A stretch of 64,000 bases of DNA from assembly GCA_029202385.1 (NCBI GenBank), contig CP119314.1:808501-872500 (forward strand), in the 5' to 3' direction. The notes under the pieces were generated by a model. That model had not been told where the DNA came from, ran no database searches, and saw nothing but the letters and a program-made list of their open reading frames with translations. The DNA comes from Candidatus Sphingomonas phytovorans. GTDB taxonomy: Bacteria; Pseudomonadota; Alphaproteobacteria; Sphingomonadales; Sphingomonadaceae. This document shows positions 24,402-33,148 of this stretch, piece after piece (within the stretch, counting starts at the first letter, position 1; each line of letters opens with the position of its first letter). A program made the position numbers and the translations under genes.

Positions 24402-25580
24402 ATGAGGATCGTCATGAGACAACGCCGCCGGGTCGCCGCGGCGACACTGTTTGCGAGCCTGATCCTCGGGACGTCCGCCCGCGCAGAGAACGGCGCGGCC
24501 GATCTGGACCGTGAACTTGCCGCATTGCAGGTCGGGTCGCATGTCCCCGGTTTCTGCGTCGTCATGTTCGATGCCGATCATATGATCTACGAGAAGGGTT
24601 TCGGCTTCGCTGACCTCGCTGCCAGACGACCCTATACGGTCACCACCGTGCAACCGATCGGATCTATCAGCAAGACTTTGATCGGGATGGCCTTGATGAA
24701 AGGGGTCGAGCGTGGTTGGTTCGGGCTCGATGACGACATCAATACGATCCTGCCCTTCCCGGTGCGCAATCCCGCTTTTCCGGATCGGCCGATCACGCTG
24801 CGCCAGCTTGCCACCCATACATCAGGCATTGTCGACCGCGAAACCGTCTACGCCGCAGGCTATGTTCCCGGCGACCGCAATCCGCTGCGGATCGACGCGT
24901 TCCTGAAGAGCTATTTCAGCAAGGACGGGAAAACCTACAGCAAGCGCAACTTCGCGGCGACCGCCCCGGGTAGCACTTACGCCTACAGCAATATCGGGGC
25001 GACGCTGGCTGCCTATGCTGTCGAGTTGAAGGCGGGCGAATCCTATGCCGATTTTACCCGCAAGACCTTCCTGCAGCCTTTGGGCATGACCAGTTCGGGC
25101 TGGACCGATGCCGAGACCGGGGCCGACCACGCGACACTCTATGGCGAGAAGCTGAAGCCCTATCCGCTCTATACGTTGGCGACCTATCCCGATGGCGGCC
25201 TGCGTACATCTTGCACTGACCTGGCGCGACTGGTGACGGCGGTACTGAAGGGGCGGGCTGGTGAGGATGGTATCCTGAAGGCTTCGGCGATCGCGGCATT
25301 GCTGAAGCCCGAATTCGCGGCTGGCGAGATACCTGCCGGCCTGTCCGCAAAGGAGCCGAACCAGGGCATCTTCTGGCAATATCGTCGCGAGGGCACGATC
25401 GGCCATTTCGGCGGCGATCCAGGCGTCACGACCTTCATGGGCATCGACCCGAAGACCAATATCGGGCGTATCGTGCTCGCAAATGCCGGCGGCGAAGAAG
25501 CGTTGCGCGCTTATGGCGGTGAACTGGCGGCGATCTGGCGCGCGGTGCTTGCCCACGCGCCCGCGGTCGCGCCGAAATAG
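24402..25580 (+). CDS. exported serine hydrolase, beta-lactamase (class C) fold
   Basis: From ATG 24402 the 392-residue product has a signal peptide ending SARA. The active-site motifs of class C beta-lactamase-like esterases and peptidases are the SxxK tetrad SISK (S88, K91), YSN in TYAYSNIGATL, and HFG in GTIGHFGGDPG replacing KTG. The HxG variant is more common in esterases and D-aminopeptidases than in true beta-lactamases. It lies 42 bp after the PEP-mutase-like gene on the same strand and so probably belongs to the same unit, acting on a periplasmic ester or amide. Confidence 0.85.
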   Translation: MRIVMRQRRRVAAATLFASLILGTSARAENGAADLDRELAALQVGSHVPGFCVVMFDADHMIYEKGFGFADLAARRPYTVTTVQPIGSISKTLIGMALMKGVERGWFGLDDDINTILPFPVRNPAFPDRPITLRQLATHTSGIVDRETVYAAGYVPGDRNPLRIDAFLKSYFSKDGKTYSKRNFAATAPGSTYAYSNIGATLAAYAVELKAGESYADFTRKTFLQPLGMTSSGWTDAETGADHATLYGEKLKPYPLYTLATYPDGGLRTSCTDLARLVTAVLKGRAGEDGILKASAIAALLKPEFAAGEIPAGLSAKEPNQGIFWQYRREGTIGHFGGDPGVTTFMGIDPKTNIGRIVLANAGGEEALRAYGGELAAIWRAVLAHAPAVAPK

Positions 25581-25582
25581 CG

Positions 25583-26293
25583 TCAGGCCGGCAACAAGCG
25601 CAGGGCCCACCCGACAAGCGCCCAGCGGCGCGTCACGAAGGCGTGTTTCGCGCGTCGCCGGATGGCCGAATGGATGCAGGCGGCGGCTCGATCCGGGGTC
25701 GCGACCCAGAATGGTTTGTCTGCCTTCATCATCGCGGTGTCGACGAAACCCGGACAGGCCTCCGTCACGGCAATGGGCAGCTTGCTCGTCCGTACCTTGT
25801 CCCGCAATCCGTCGAGATAGGTCGAGACGAACGCCTTGGAGGCGCTATAGGCTGCAGCGTCGCCGTTTCCCCGGAACCTGGCGACCGAGGATATCCCCAC
25901 AAGATGGCCGCCACCTCGCTGGAGGAAATGATCGATAGCGAACTGCGCCAGTGCGGCGAACCCTGTCACGTTGACGTCGATGGTTTGGCGGTCAGGGCCC
26001 CAATGCAGGTCGGGATTGAGCTCGCCCGTGCCGGCACTCAGGACGATCAGGTCAGCGTCTCCAAGGGCTTCGAGCAGGGAGGCAAGCTCGACACGGGCCC
26101 GCTCCGGACTGGCGACATCGATCGCGCGGATGACGGTTCCCGTGCTGAGCTCCGAAGCAAGGGCTTCGAGTTTCGGGAGGCGACGCGCGGCAAGGCCGAG
26201 GCGCCAGCCAGCGGCCGCCAATCGCCTGGCCAGGGCTTCTCCGATTCCGGATGACGCGCCGACGATGACAGCAGTGCCTGTGCGTTCACCCAA
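25583..26293 (-). CDS. short-chain dehydrogenase/reductase
   Basis: The 236-residue classical SDR has the nucleotide motif GASSGIGE near residue 12, NVTG near the fold centre, the catalytic serine in GISSVARF, and YSASK. The C-terminal third is basic and ends in hydrophobic ALVGWALRLLPA, as in SDRs that sit on membranes or act on lipids. It converges on the beta-lactamase-like gene (stops 2 bp apart) and diverges from the AraC gene. The substrate is unknown. Confidence 0.88.
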   Translation of the reverse strand: MGERTGTAVIVGASSGIGEALARRLAAAGWRLGLAARRLPKLEALASELSTGTVIRAIDVASPERARVELASLLEALGDADLIVLSAGTGELNPDLHWGPDRQTIDVNVTGFAALAQFAIDHFLQRGGGHLVGISSVARFRGNGDAAAYSASKAFVSTYLDGLRDKVRTSKLPIAVTEACPGFVDTAMMKADKPFWVATPDRAAACIHSAIRRRAKHAFVTRRWALVGWALRLLPA

Positions 26294-26385
26294 GTTTGTT
26301 GCTCCTTGTCCGCTTCTGCGACGGGTTTGGCCGGTTAAAAGCGTAACCTACTGGGCAAGGACGCATCAATGCTGGCCCGAACATT

Positions 26386-26404
26386 GCGATTGATAATCAT
26401 TATT
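26386..26404. promoter_or_regulatory. Fur-box-like sequence upstream of the AraC gene
   Basis: TGATAATCATTATT at 26391-26404 matches the right 14 bases of the classical GATAAT-based Fur box in 13 positions, giving about 15 of 19 over the whole box. It lies 143 bp before the AraC-type start in a 254-bp intergenic region that holds no supported gene. Iron repression of the AraC regulator is inferred. Confidence 0.55.
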
Positions 26405-26547
26405 GAAAAATCTATCGGCTGATCCGGATAGCGGGGGAGCCCTGTAACCGTTCGTTGGATGTTGGCCTGATCATGCTCATCTCGACAGACCCGGTCGTTC
26501 CTGTTCAGTCGCGAGACGACGGGGCTGGAGCAGCGGGAGACTGACTC

Positions 26548-27429
26548 GTGCGATACGATGGCAAGTCTCTCCCTGCGTCCACCTGCACCGGTTCGCCATG
26601 GTCGTTTGCCGCGTCCGCGAGCGTGTCCGTGTCCGGCGGATGCATCGATCACCCTTCGGCAGTCGAAGAAGAAGAGACCCTCTACAACGGGGTCAAGCTT
26701 ATCCTGCTGCTCAGTGGCTCGCTTGAGTGTAGCTCGCCGGACATCGCGCGAGTCAGGATAACCGGGCCATCATTATGTGCTGTCCTGAACGACGGTGATC
26801 ATGTCGCTTCCCAGGCATTCCATCCGCACGATCGGCTTTGCTACGTCAGCGTGTGCTTCGATCACGAGACCGGGGCTACACTCTTCGGAGCAGATGGCGG
26901 CGCTCTGGCAGGGGACCATCATCCCGGGGTACCACGCCTGATCCGCAGGCCGGTTGGCGCGGCGTTGGCCGGCCTGGGGCGGCAGATGCTGACCTCTCGC
27001 CTGCGACCCGAAGCGGCATCTCTTTATATGATCGGCAAGGGCTTCGAACTCGGCGGGCTCGCTGCCGATGTCCTTGCCGGCGATTCAGCCGACAACCGGA
27101 AGCTCCGCTTGTCGACATCTGATGTGGAGCGTTTGCGGGAGGCAAGGCGGATTTTGCTGGCATCGCTCAGCGACGCCCCGGATCTTGCCACTCTGGCGCG
27201 GCAGGTCGGCCTCAACATACGCAAGCTCACGACCGGCTTCGACGCGCTTTTTGGTGCAACCCCCAGCAGCTTTCTGCAGGCGGCGCGACTGGACGCCGCG
27301 CATCGGATGATCGCGACGGGCGAGTGGGGCATTGCACAGGCAGCGTGGCGGGTCGGCTACACGCCTGCTGCCTTCTCCACTGCCTTTCGCCGCCGCTTCG
27401 GAATACCGCCAAGCCATCTGCTCAGCTGA
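26548..27429 (+). CDS. AraC family regulator of a siderophore receptor (PchR-like)
   Basis: The 293-residue product starts with GTG after GGGAG. The C-terminal AraC domain carries two helix-turn-helices: DLATLARQVGLNIRKLTTGFDALFGATPSSFLQAARLDAAHRMI and IAQAAWRVGYTPAAFSTAFRRRFGIPPSHLL. The N-terminal half resembles that of PchR-type regulators, which bind a siderophore and activate its receptor. A Fur-like box precedes it, and a siderophore-type TonB receptor follows 108 bp on. The gap between them holds a second iron-type site. Confidence 0.85.
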   Translation: MRYDGKSLPASTCTGSPWSFAASASVSVSGGCIDHPSAVEEEETLYNGVKLILLLSGSLECSSPDIARVRITGPSLCAVLNDGDHVASQAFHPHDRLCYVSVCFDHETGATLFGADGGALAGDHHPGVPRLIRRPVGAALAGLGRQMLTSRLRPEAASLYMIGKGFELGGLAADVLAGDSADNRKLRLSTSDVERLREARRILLASLSDAPDLATLARQVGLNIRKLTTGFDALFGATPSSFLQAARLDAAHRMIATGEWGIAQAAWRVGYTPAAFSTAFRRRFGIPPSHLLS

Positions 27430-27476
27430 TCTTTTCACGAAACTCTTAGTCGGTTTCGCGAAAGCCAGGCGCGTTT

Positions 27477-27520
27477 CGATTGGATGATATTGCGAGTAAT
27501 TCGCAAATGTCATCCAATCG
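27477..27520. promoter_or_regulatory. nested palindrome containing an alphaproteobacterial-type Fur site
   Basis: The inner dyad TTGCGA-GTAAT-TCGCAA (27490-27506) has the TGCGA-N5-TCGCA form seen in Fur sites of Caulobacter and relatives. It is enclosed by perfect 11-bp arms CGATTGGATGA (27477-27487) and TCATCCAATCG (27510-27520). The outer arms could be an AraC-type operator or a hairpin in the leader. An ATG at 27484 falls inside this structure, which argues against its use as the receptor start. Confidence 0.55.
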
Positions 27521-27537
27521 ATCCGGGGGTATTTTCC

Positions 27538-29658
27538 TTGTTAAGAATTACGGCGTTCGAAAGTATCGGACGCGCCCGCTTTCTCTGCGCCGGTGCCATG
27601 CCGCTATTGATTCTGGCGCCCCCCGCCCTTGCCGAGGAAGAGGTGCCGTCACCTGACGTCCAGGCGGAGACCATCATCGTCACAGCGCGTCAGACTGCAT
27701 CCACCGGAAGCAAGAGCGGTACGATTCTCGTGGAGGTCCCGCAATCCCTCTCCATCGTCGCTCGCGATCTGATGGAAGCACAGGGCGTTCAGAGCGTGAG
27801 CCAGGCGATCGCTTATCAGGCGGGCGTGTTCAATGGTTCGACCCCGGCCAACGGCCGATATGATCGTATTTCGCTGCGGGGGTTCGATGTAACCAATTCC
27901 GGCGTGCTGCAGGATGGCCTGCGCCCCACGACCGCGCAGAGCTATACCAAGGCCGAGCCTTATGGCCTGGAACGGATTGAGGTGCTTCGCGGTCCGGCAT
28001 CCTTGCTCTACGGCCAGAATGCCCCGGGCGGGCTGGTGAACATGATCAGCAAGCGCCCGACCGACAAGCCAATCCATGAGGTCGAGTTTCAGGGTGGGAG
28101 CTTCAGTCGAAAGCAGGGACAGTTCGACCTTGGCGGGCCGTTGGGCGAGGGAGTGTCCTTTCGACTTACCGGCCTCGCCCGTGAGGCGGATACGCAGATC
28201 GATGTCATTCCGGACAACAAGCTCTTTCTCGCGCCTGCCCTCGCCTGGAAACCCGGGCCTCGCACCACGCTGACCGTATTGACGAGCTACTCATACGAAA
28301 AATATGGCCCGCCGGCCTTTGGAATTCCGTTGCAGGGGTCGCTGCTGCCCAATCCGAACGGAAAGATCGCGCGCAATCTCTACACCGACGAACCCGGCGT
28401 CGATAACCACCGGGTACAATATGCGGCAGGTGTCCTGTTCGACCAGGACCTGGGTGGTGGATGGAAGATGCATTCGGCTGTCCGCTACACCGACACCGAT
28501 TTTCTCACCAACACCGTCAGCGCGCGGGGTGCGCCACTTGGTGGTCGGCTGTTGAGCCGGGCCTATTATCGTTTCCGCATCACCGGCGATGTCATCGCCG
28601 CGGATAGCCAGATCCATGGCGACTGGATATTTGCCGGCCTCGCGATGAGAACCATGGTTGGCTTCGACTATCGCCATACCCGTGAAGATTATGTGCTGAA
28701 CGGGGGACCAGCCGCCTCGATCGACGTCTTCGCACCCGCCTATGGCAAACCTTATGGCCCGGCCGCGATGCCGATGGCGAGCACGCTCCAGATGTCGGAT
28801 CAGATCGGTCTTTATGGAGAGCAGCAGATACGCTTCTCCGAACGATGGATTCTGTCGGCGGGGCTGCGGCATGACTGGTCGGACACGTCGACACGCAACC
28901 GCCTTGCCGTCACGCAGGCGAGGCAGGACGACCAGGCCACCACGTGGCGCGCAGGTCTCGTCTATCGTGGCCCCTGGGGGTTCACGCCCTATGTGAGCTA
29001 TGCGACCTCGTTCAATCCGATTCTTGGCACCAATTTCGATGGTCAGCCTTATCGCCCCAGTGAAGGAAAACAGCTCGAGGGCGGATTACGGATCGAACCG
29101 CCGGGCTGGCGGACCTATCTGACTCTTTCGGCATACCGGTTGACGCAGACCAACGTACAGACGACCGATCCGAACAATCCGCTCAACCAGATCCAGACGG
29201 GGGCGATCCGCTCACAGGGTTTCGAAGCGGAAATCGTGGCCAGCCCGATCCGCGGACTGAACCTCACCGGATCGCTGACGATCGCTGATCTGGCGGTGAC
29301 GAAGACCATGGTTGCGGCGCAGCTCGGCCGGAGGCCAGCCGGACAGCCCGATCGAACCGCCGCGCTCTGGGCGGACTATAGCGTCCCGGCGGGCCCGTTC
29401 GCAGGGTTCGGTCTCGGGGCCGGTATCCGCCATGTCGGCGCGACCTATGCCGACGTTGCGAACAGCATTCGTGTCCCCGACTATTCCCTGTTCGACGCCA
29501 TGGTCAGCTATGATGTCGGCCGGTGGCGCCTTTCGGTCAACGCCACCAACCTGTTCGACAAGCCCTATTATGTGAGCTGCTCGGCGAGTGGCTGCGGCGT
29601 TGGTGCGGATCGCACGGTGATTGCGGGAATTCGCTACCGCTGGGGAGCCCGCAAATGA
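27538..29658 (+). CDS. TonB-dependent siderophore receptor
   Basis: I prefer TTG 27538 (LLRITAFESIGRARFLCAGAMPLL), which gives 706 residues and a signal peptide ending APPALAEE; this start is uncertain. FhuA/FpvA-type features are ETIIVTARQTASTGSKSGTILVEVPQSLSIVARDLMEAQG, the plug segment RYDRISLRGFDVTNSGVLQDGLRP, and YGLERIEVLRGPASLLYGQNAPGGLVNMISKRP. The barrel contains TYADVANSIRVPDYSLFDAMVSYDVG and NATNLFDKPYYVSC, typical of ferric-siderophore receptors. An AraC regulator and a Fur-type site precede it. Its stop overlaps the next ATG (ATGA). Confidence 0.9.
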   Translation: MLRITAFESIGRARFLCAGAMPLLILAPPALAEEEVPSPDVQAETIIVTARQTASTGSKSGTILVEVPQSLSIVARDLMEAQGVQSVSQAIAYQAGVFNGSTPANGRYDRISLRGFDVTNSGVLQDGLRPTTAQSYTKAEPYGLERIEVLRGPASLLYGQNAPGGLVNMISKRPTDKPIHEVEFQGGSFSRKQGQFDLGGPLGEGVSFRLTGLAREADTQIDVIPDNKLFLAPALAWKPGPRTTLTVLTSYSYEKYGPPAFGIPLQGSLLPNPNGKIARNLYTDEPGVDNHRVQYAAGVLFDQDLGGGWKMHSAVRYTDTDFLTNTVSARGAPLGGRLLSRAYYRFRITGDVIAADSQIHGDWIFAGLAMRTMVGFDYRHTREDYVLNGGPAASIDVFAPAYGKPYGPAAMPMASTLQMSDQIGLYGEQQIRFSERWILSAGLRHDWSDTSTRNRLAVTQARQDDQATTWRAGLVYRGPWGFTPYVSYATSFNPILGTNFDGQPYRPSEGKQLEGGLRIEPPGWRTYLTLSAYRLTQTNVQTTDPNNPLNQIQTGAIRSQGFEAEIVASPIRGLNLTGSLTIADLAVTKTMVAAQLGRRPAGQPDRTAALWADYSVPAGPFAGFGLGAGIRHVGATYADVANSIRVPDYSLFDAMVSYDVGRWRLSVNATNLFDKPYYVSCSASGCGVGADRTVIAGIRYRWGARK

Positions 29659-30179
29659 GGGGGCTGGCATATGTAGGTGCGACACTGGCGCTTCTGGCGA
29701 GCACGCAGGCCTTTGCGACGCCGGCGCAACTCTCTTCGCAGACTCCGCCACCCGAGCGCGATCTTGCGTGGCGCGGAGAGGAGCGTTGGCGCCTCACCCT
29801 TGCGGAGGAGACAGGGCTCCTCCGGCTGGCGTTCATCCAGGTGCCTGGCGGCGACTATCTGCTCACCGGCACCCTGCAACTCGACGATGCCGAGCTTGGC
29901 GTAACCGGTTCAGGCCGGTGGCGGGGCGGCAAGCTCATTCTCGATCTGTCGATCAGCGGTGGCGTGCGCGCGACCGCGCCCGATGAGGAAAAGCGACGAC
30001 TCTTTGCTGATCGAAACGCTCCGGCTCTGTTGGATTCAGCCGGCTTTGCGATGATGCGGGCAGAGCTTGACCCGACGACGCTGGATGGGATCACGCAGCA
30101 ATATCAGACCAATATCGTGACGGGAAATCGGGTGCAGGGACCGATCTACCGGGCTGGCCTCCTCCGACATGTCCGTTGA
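29655..30179 (+). CDS. secreted protein of unknown function in the siderophore receptor operon
   Basis: The ATG overlaps the receptor TGA (ATGA). The 174-residue product has a clear signal peptide (MRGLAYVGATLALLASTQAFA). The mature part is beta-rich, with ERWRLTLAEETGLLRLAFIQVPGGDYLLTGTLQLDDAELGVTGSGRWRGGKLILDLSISGG. This looks like a small periplasmic barrel or lipocalin-like protein, but I do not recognise the family. Tight coupling to the receptor suggests a role in handling the same iron chelate. Confidence 0.75.
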   Translation: MRGLAYVGATLALLASTQAFATPAQLSSQTPPPERDLAWRGEERWRLTLAEETGLLRLAFIQVPGGDYLLTGTLQLDDAELGVTGSGRWRGGKLILDLSISGGVRATAPDEEKRRLFADRNAPALLDSAGFAMMRAELDPTTLDGITQQYQTNIVTGNRVQGPIYRAGLLRHVR

Positions 30180-30185
30180 ACAATC

Positions 30186-30566
30186 ATGAGACGAATCAAT
30201 ATCGCCGACCGTCTCGCCTGTATCGGCCTCACCGCGCCGGATATCCTGGCGACCTATGCCTGTGAAGGGCCGGCCATGATCGGCCTGGTCCGGATTGCCG
30301 CGGGGAGTACCGACCATTTCTGGGAGCGTCATGGCGACGGAGACGAACTGCTGTTCCTGCTGGAAGGACGGGCGGAGTTCACGTCGCGCGATGCAGCATC
30401 CGATGACACCATGATCGAGGTGGGCGCCGGGGACATTGTGCTGCTCTCCCGCGAGGAAGCGCATCGCGCGCGTGTACAGGAGGATCTGTGCCTGCTGTTC
30501 ATCACGCCGCGGGACGGGAATGTCGCGTGGTCGGATGACCCGGCCGTGCCGCTCCGGCATGGCTGA
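30186..30566 (+). CDS. small cupin-domain protein
   Basis: The 126-residue single cupin has both conserved motifs: HGDGDELLFLLEGRAEF (motif 1, with an H and E as metal-ligand candidates) and GDIVLLSREEAHRARV (motif 2, with the second histidine). It starts 6 bp after the secreted protein gene, so it is the third gene of the receptor operon. It has no signal peptide. It could be a sensor-like or metal-dependent enzyme for the imported compound; the function is not readable. Confidence 0.8.
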   Translation: MRRINIADRLACIGLTAPDILATYACEGPAMIGLVRIAAGSTDHFWERHGDGDELLFLLEGRAEFTSRDAASDDTMIEVGAGDIVLLSREEAHRARVQEDLCLLFITPRDGNVAWSDDPAVPLRHG

Positions 30567-30963
30567 ACGGCCTTTCAGACTGCGGCTCGCGCACAAGAAG
30601 ATATCGCCTGGATTTGCTGGTCGAATTGCAGTGGGGCAGCATGACGAGGCGGCGCCTGGAAAAACCAAGATATCGGTGCCTGTGGCCCCGGCACCCTGGC
30701 CCGAGCCGCAGGAAGTCTCGCAAAGGTCAGAACTTTTCCGCTGCGATCTGTGCTTCCGCCCATGTCGAAAGAAAGACGATCGCGTTCACTAGGCGCTCGT
30801 CGGCATCAGTCGCTTTTTCATCCCGCAATCCCTTGCTCGTAAGCCTGTTCGGCGGAACTGGAGCGCTGGTCGGTTGAACTGGAAAGCTTTTTGTATAGAC
30901 ATTTATATGTCGTGATAGGAATTCGACGCCGTGCTGAGTCGGCGCCATCAGGGGAATGGGCAT
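30567..30963. other. 397-bp non-coding stretch before the S9 peptidase
   Basis: No complete gene is supported. The right end holds the HutC-like operator (30891-30911) and a ribosome site AGGGG before ATG 30964. On the minus strand, 30727-30840 reads GLRDEKATDADERLVNAIVFLSTWAEAQIAAEKF then stop. That looks protein-like and may be the tail of a decayed gene, but no start or family can be shown. Confidence 0.4.
30891..30911. promoter_or_regulatory. HutC-like operator before the S9 peptidase
   Basis: TTGTATAGACAT matches 10 of 12 positions of the palindrome TTGTATATACAA found perfect at 36687-36698. It runs into a second dyad, GACAT-TTAT-ATGTC (30898-30911). It is 53 bp before the peptidase ATG. 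Confidence 0.5.
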
Positions 30964-33090
30964 ATGAATCACAAAAACCGATCGGGGTACAGGGGATGGC
31001 GCCCCGCGATGCTCGCTGGTGTGACCCTGTATTTCGCAACTATCGCCGGGGGCGTCCCGGTGGAATCGTGGATGTCGCAAGCGGCAGCGGCCGATAACCC
31101 CTCCGCGGGCTTTCCGATGAACGAGGAAGTCAGGACCAGGGTGCGCGCGATGCGCGGCATCGCCCTGTCACCTGACGGCAAATCGGTTCTCGCCGGCATT
31201 ACCGACACGACGGCGGAGGGAGGCCTGCCTCATTTGTGGCTGCTTGGCACCGGAGCGAAACCGCGCCAGCTGACCTTTTCGCGTTCGGGCGAGCGCGGTG
31301 GCGAGACGGCCGGACAATTTTCTCCGGACGGGAGTTCGATCCTCTTTATCGCAACCCGTGACGGGACGCGCTCCCTGTTCAGGCTGCCGCTTGCCGGAGG
31401 AGAGCCCGAACGGCTGCAGATCGCGAAGGACGCGAATGGCGTTGTGAGCGCGGCCTGGGACGGGGCCAGGAAGGACAACCCGCTTTCTGCCGGCGGCTTC
31501 GCTTTCTCGCCGGATGGCAAATACCTCGCTTTCTGGGCCGAGGACCCCGAGACGGCGGCGGTGAAGACCCGCAAGGAACGCAAGGACGACGCCTATAATC
31601 ACAGCGAGGACGATCATCGCACCCATCTCTACCTGCTCGATCCGGCCAGCGGCGCGGCGCGGGCGGTGAAGCTGAACGGCGTGTTCGACCAGGTGAGCTG
31701 GTCCTATGACAGCGCCGATATGATCGTGACCACCGATCCCAAGTCGGACCTTACGGGTCCGGACACGACGACGTGGAAAGTCACCCCGGATCTGGCAGTG
31801 ACCAGACTCGATCTTCCGAACACGGCGGCGGACGCGGCCTATCTGCCCGGGCGCAGGAGGATGGTCTATACGGACAATTGCGCCGACGACGCGCCGCCGC
31901 GCTGCAACGACCTGTTCGTCAAGGACCTGGCAACCGGGCAAGCGCGCAATCTGACGCGCGGCTTCGATGGCGCGGTCCCGTCCGACTTCACCGTGCTGCC
32001 GAGTGGAGATCTTGTCGCGACCATCGCGACCCATATGCGCAGCCGCCTTGCGCGGATCTCCACGACCGACGGATCGGTCACCTGGTTCGATATCGGCCGC
32101 CCGGTCGTTGGATCGCTGGCGACCAACCCCGGCCAGACGGCCTGGGCAATGATCGGGAGCGGCCCGACCGACCCAAGCACGATATTCGTGATGCCAAGGC
32201 TCGGCGCCGCGGCCTCAGCGCTCGAAGCGCCGGCGCTCGTGCCTGCAACCTGGGCGAAAGTCCCGTCGAAGCTGGTCAGCTGGCAGAACGAAGGCCTGAC
32301 GATCGAGGCGATGCTGTACATGCCAAGGGTCGCACCGGGCACCAGGGTGCCGCTGGTTGTCAGCATCCATGGTGGCCCCGCCGGTCGTTTTGCCGACGAT
32401 TATTCGAACCTCATCCAGATGCTGGTGGCGGAAGGCTGGGCGGTGATGCAGCCCAATATCCGGGGTAGTACCGGCTATGGCGCGAAGTTCCTTGCCGCCA
32501 ATAGGAACGATCTGGGCGGCGCTGACTATCGCGACGTGATGACCGGCGTCGACAGCGTGCTGAAGGATTATCCGATCGACGAAAAGCGCATGGCGCTGAT
32601 CGGCTATAGCTATGGTGGCGAAATGGCCGGCTTCGTCGTCGGCAAGACCAACCGGTTCAAGGCGATCGTCTCCGGCGCTCCGGTAATCAACCAGTTCAGC
32701 GAATATGGCACTGAGCGCGGCACTTTCTACGATCGCTGGTATTACGGAAAGCCATGGCTGAACTTCGCCGATGTGTGGCGGCAGAGCCCGATCTCGACCG
32801 CCGCCAATGCCAGGACGCCTTTCCTGCTGTTGCAGGGGGCCGAGGACGTGACCGATCCGCTGGGGCAGTCGCTCGAGATGTGGCGGGCGCTCAAGCAGAG
32901 CAACGCGCCGGTCGCCCTGGTCGTCTATCCCCGCGAGGGGCACGGCGAGACCGGTGCCCACTTCCGCGCGCTGGCGAGTGCTGAGCCGTGGCACGGCATC
33001 GACTTGCGGCGGCGGATGTTCGGGTTCCTTCGCTCCGCTTTTGCGGGTGAGTCCGATCCGCTCGCCATTGCGCGGAAGGATGTTCCATAG
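30964..33090 (+). CDS. exported S9 family (prolyl oligopeptidase-like) peptidase
   Basis: I start at ATG 30964 (MNHKNRSGYRGWRP), with AGGGG upstream; a GTG at 30931 is also in frame. The 708-residue product has a signal-like hydrophobic N-terminus, a beta-propeller region with SPDGKSVLAG and SPDGKYLAFW repeats, and a C-terminal alpha/beta hydrolase. The nucleophile is S549 in GYSYGGEMAGF, the acid is in LQGAEDVTDPLGQS, and the histidine is in YPREGHGETG. SIHGGPAGRF is the S9 HGGP oxyanion element. It cleaves small peptides. It is controlled, by inference, by the downstream HutC-like regulator, and is one of two exported peptidases in this regulon. Confidence 0.9.
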   Translation: MNHKNRSGYRGWRPAMLAGVTLYFATIAGGVPVESWMSQAAAADNPSAGFPMNEEVRTRVRAMRGIALSPDGKSVLAGITDTTAEGGLPHLWLLGTGAKPRQLTFSRSGERGGETAGQFSPDGSSILFIATRDGTRSLFRLPLAGGEPERLQIAKDANGVVSAAWDGARKDNPLSAGGFAFSPDGKYLAFWAEDPETAAVKTRKERKDDAYNHSEDDHRTHLYLLDPASGAARAVKLNGVFDQVSWSYDSADMIVTTDPKSDLTGPDTTTWKVTPDLAVTRLDLPNTAADAAYLPGRRRMVYTDNCADDAPPRCNDLFVKDLATGQARNLTRGFDGAVPSDFTVLPSGDLVATIATHMRSRLARISTTDGSVTWFDIGRPVVGSLATNPGQTAWAMIGSGPTDPSTIFVMPRLGAAASALEAPALVPATWAKVPSKLVSWQNEGLTIEAMLYMPRVAPGTRVPLVVSIHGGPAGRFADDYSNLIQMLVAEGWAVMQPNIRGSTGYGAKFLAANRNDLGGADYRDVMTGVDSVLKDYPIDEKRMALIGYSYGGEMAGFVVGKTNRFKAIVSGAPVINQFSEYGTERGTFYDRWYYGKPWLNFADVWRQSPISTAANARTPFLLLQGAEDVTDPLGQSLEMWRALKQSNAPVALVVYPREGHGETGAHFRALASAEPWHGIDLRRRMFGFLRSAFAGESDPLAIARKDVP

Positions 33091-33106
33091 TCCGAGGAAA
33101 GTTGCT

Positions 33107-33131
33107 CGGGGCGTCCCCTGAGGGCGCCCCG
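33107..33131. terminator. bidirectional terminator hairpin between S9 peptidase and GntR genes
   Basis: CGGGGCG-t-CCC-ctga-GGG-CGCCCCG folds into a 10-bp GC stem with one bulged base and a 4-base loop. It sits between two convergent stops. There is no long T-run, so efficiency is unclear. Confidence 0.5.
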
Positions 33132-33148
33132 GTCGCTTGGAGCAGGGT

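Noticed and set aside
26473..26544. 23-codon ORF just before the AraC GTG
   Set aside because: It has a weak ribosome site and no coupling overlap; it is too short to separate from chance.
27484..27537. ATG 27484 as the start of the siderophore receptor
   Set aside because: It lies inside the Fur-type palindrome, and the added residues do not fit a signal peptide start.
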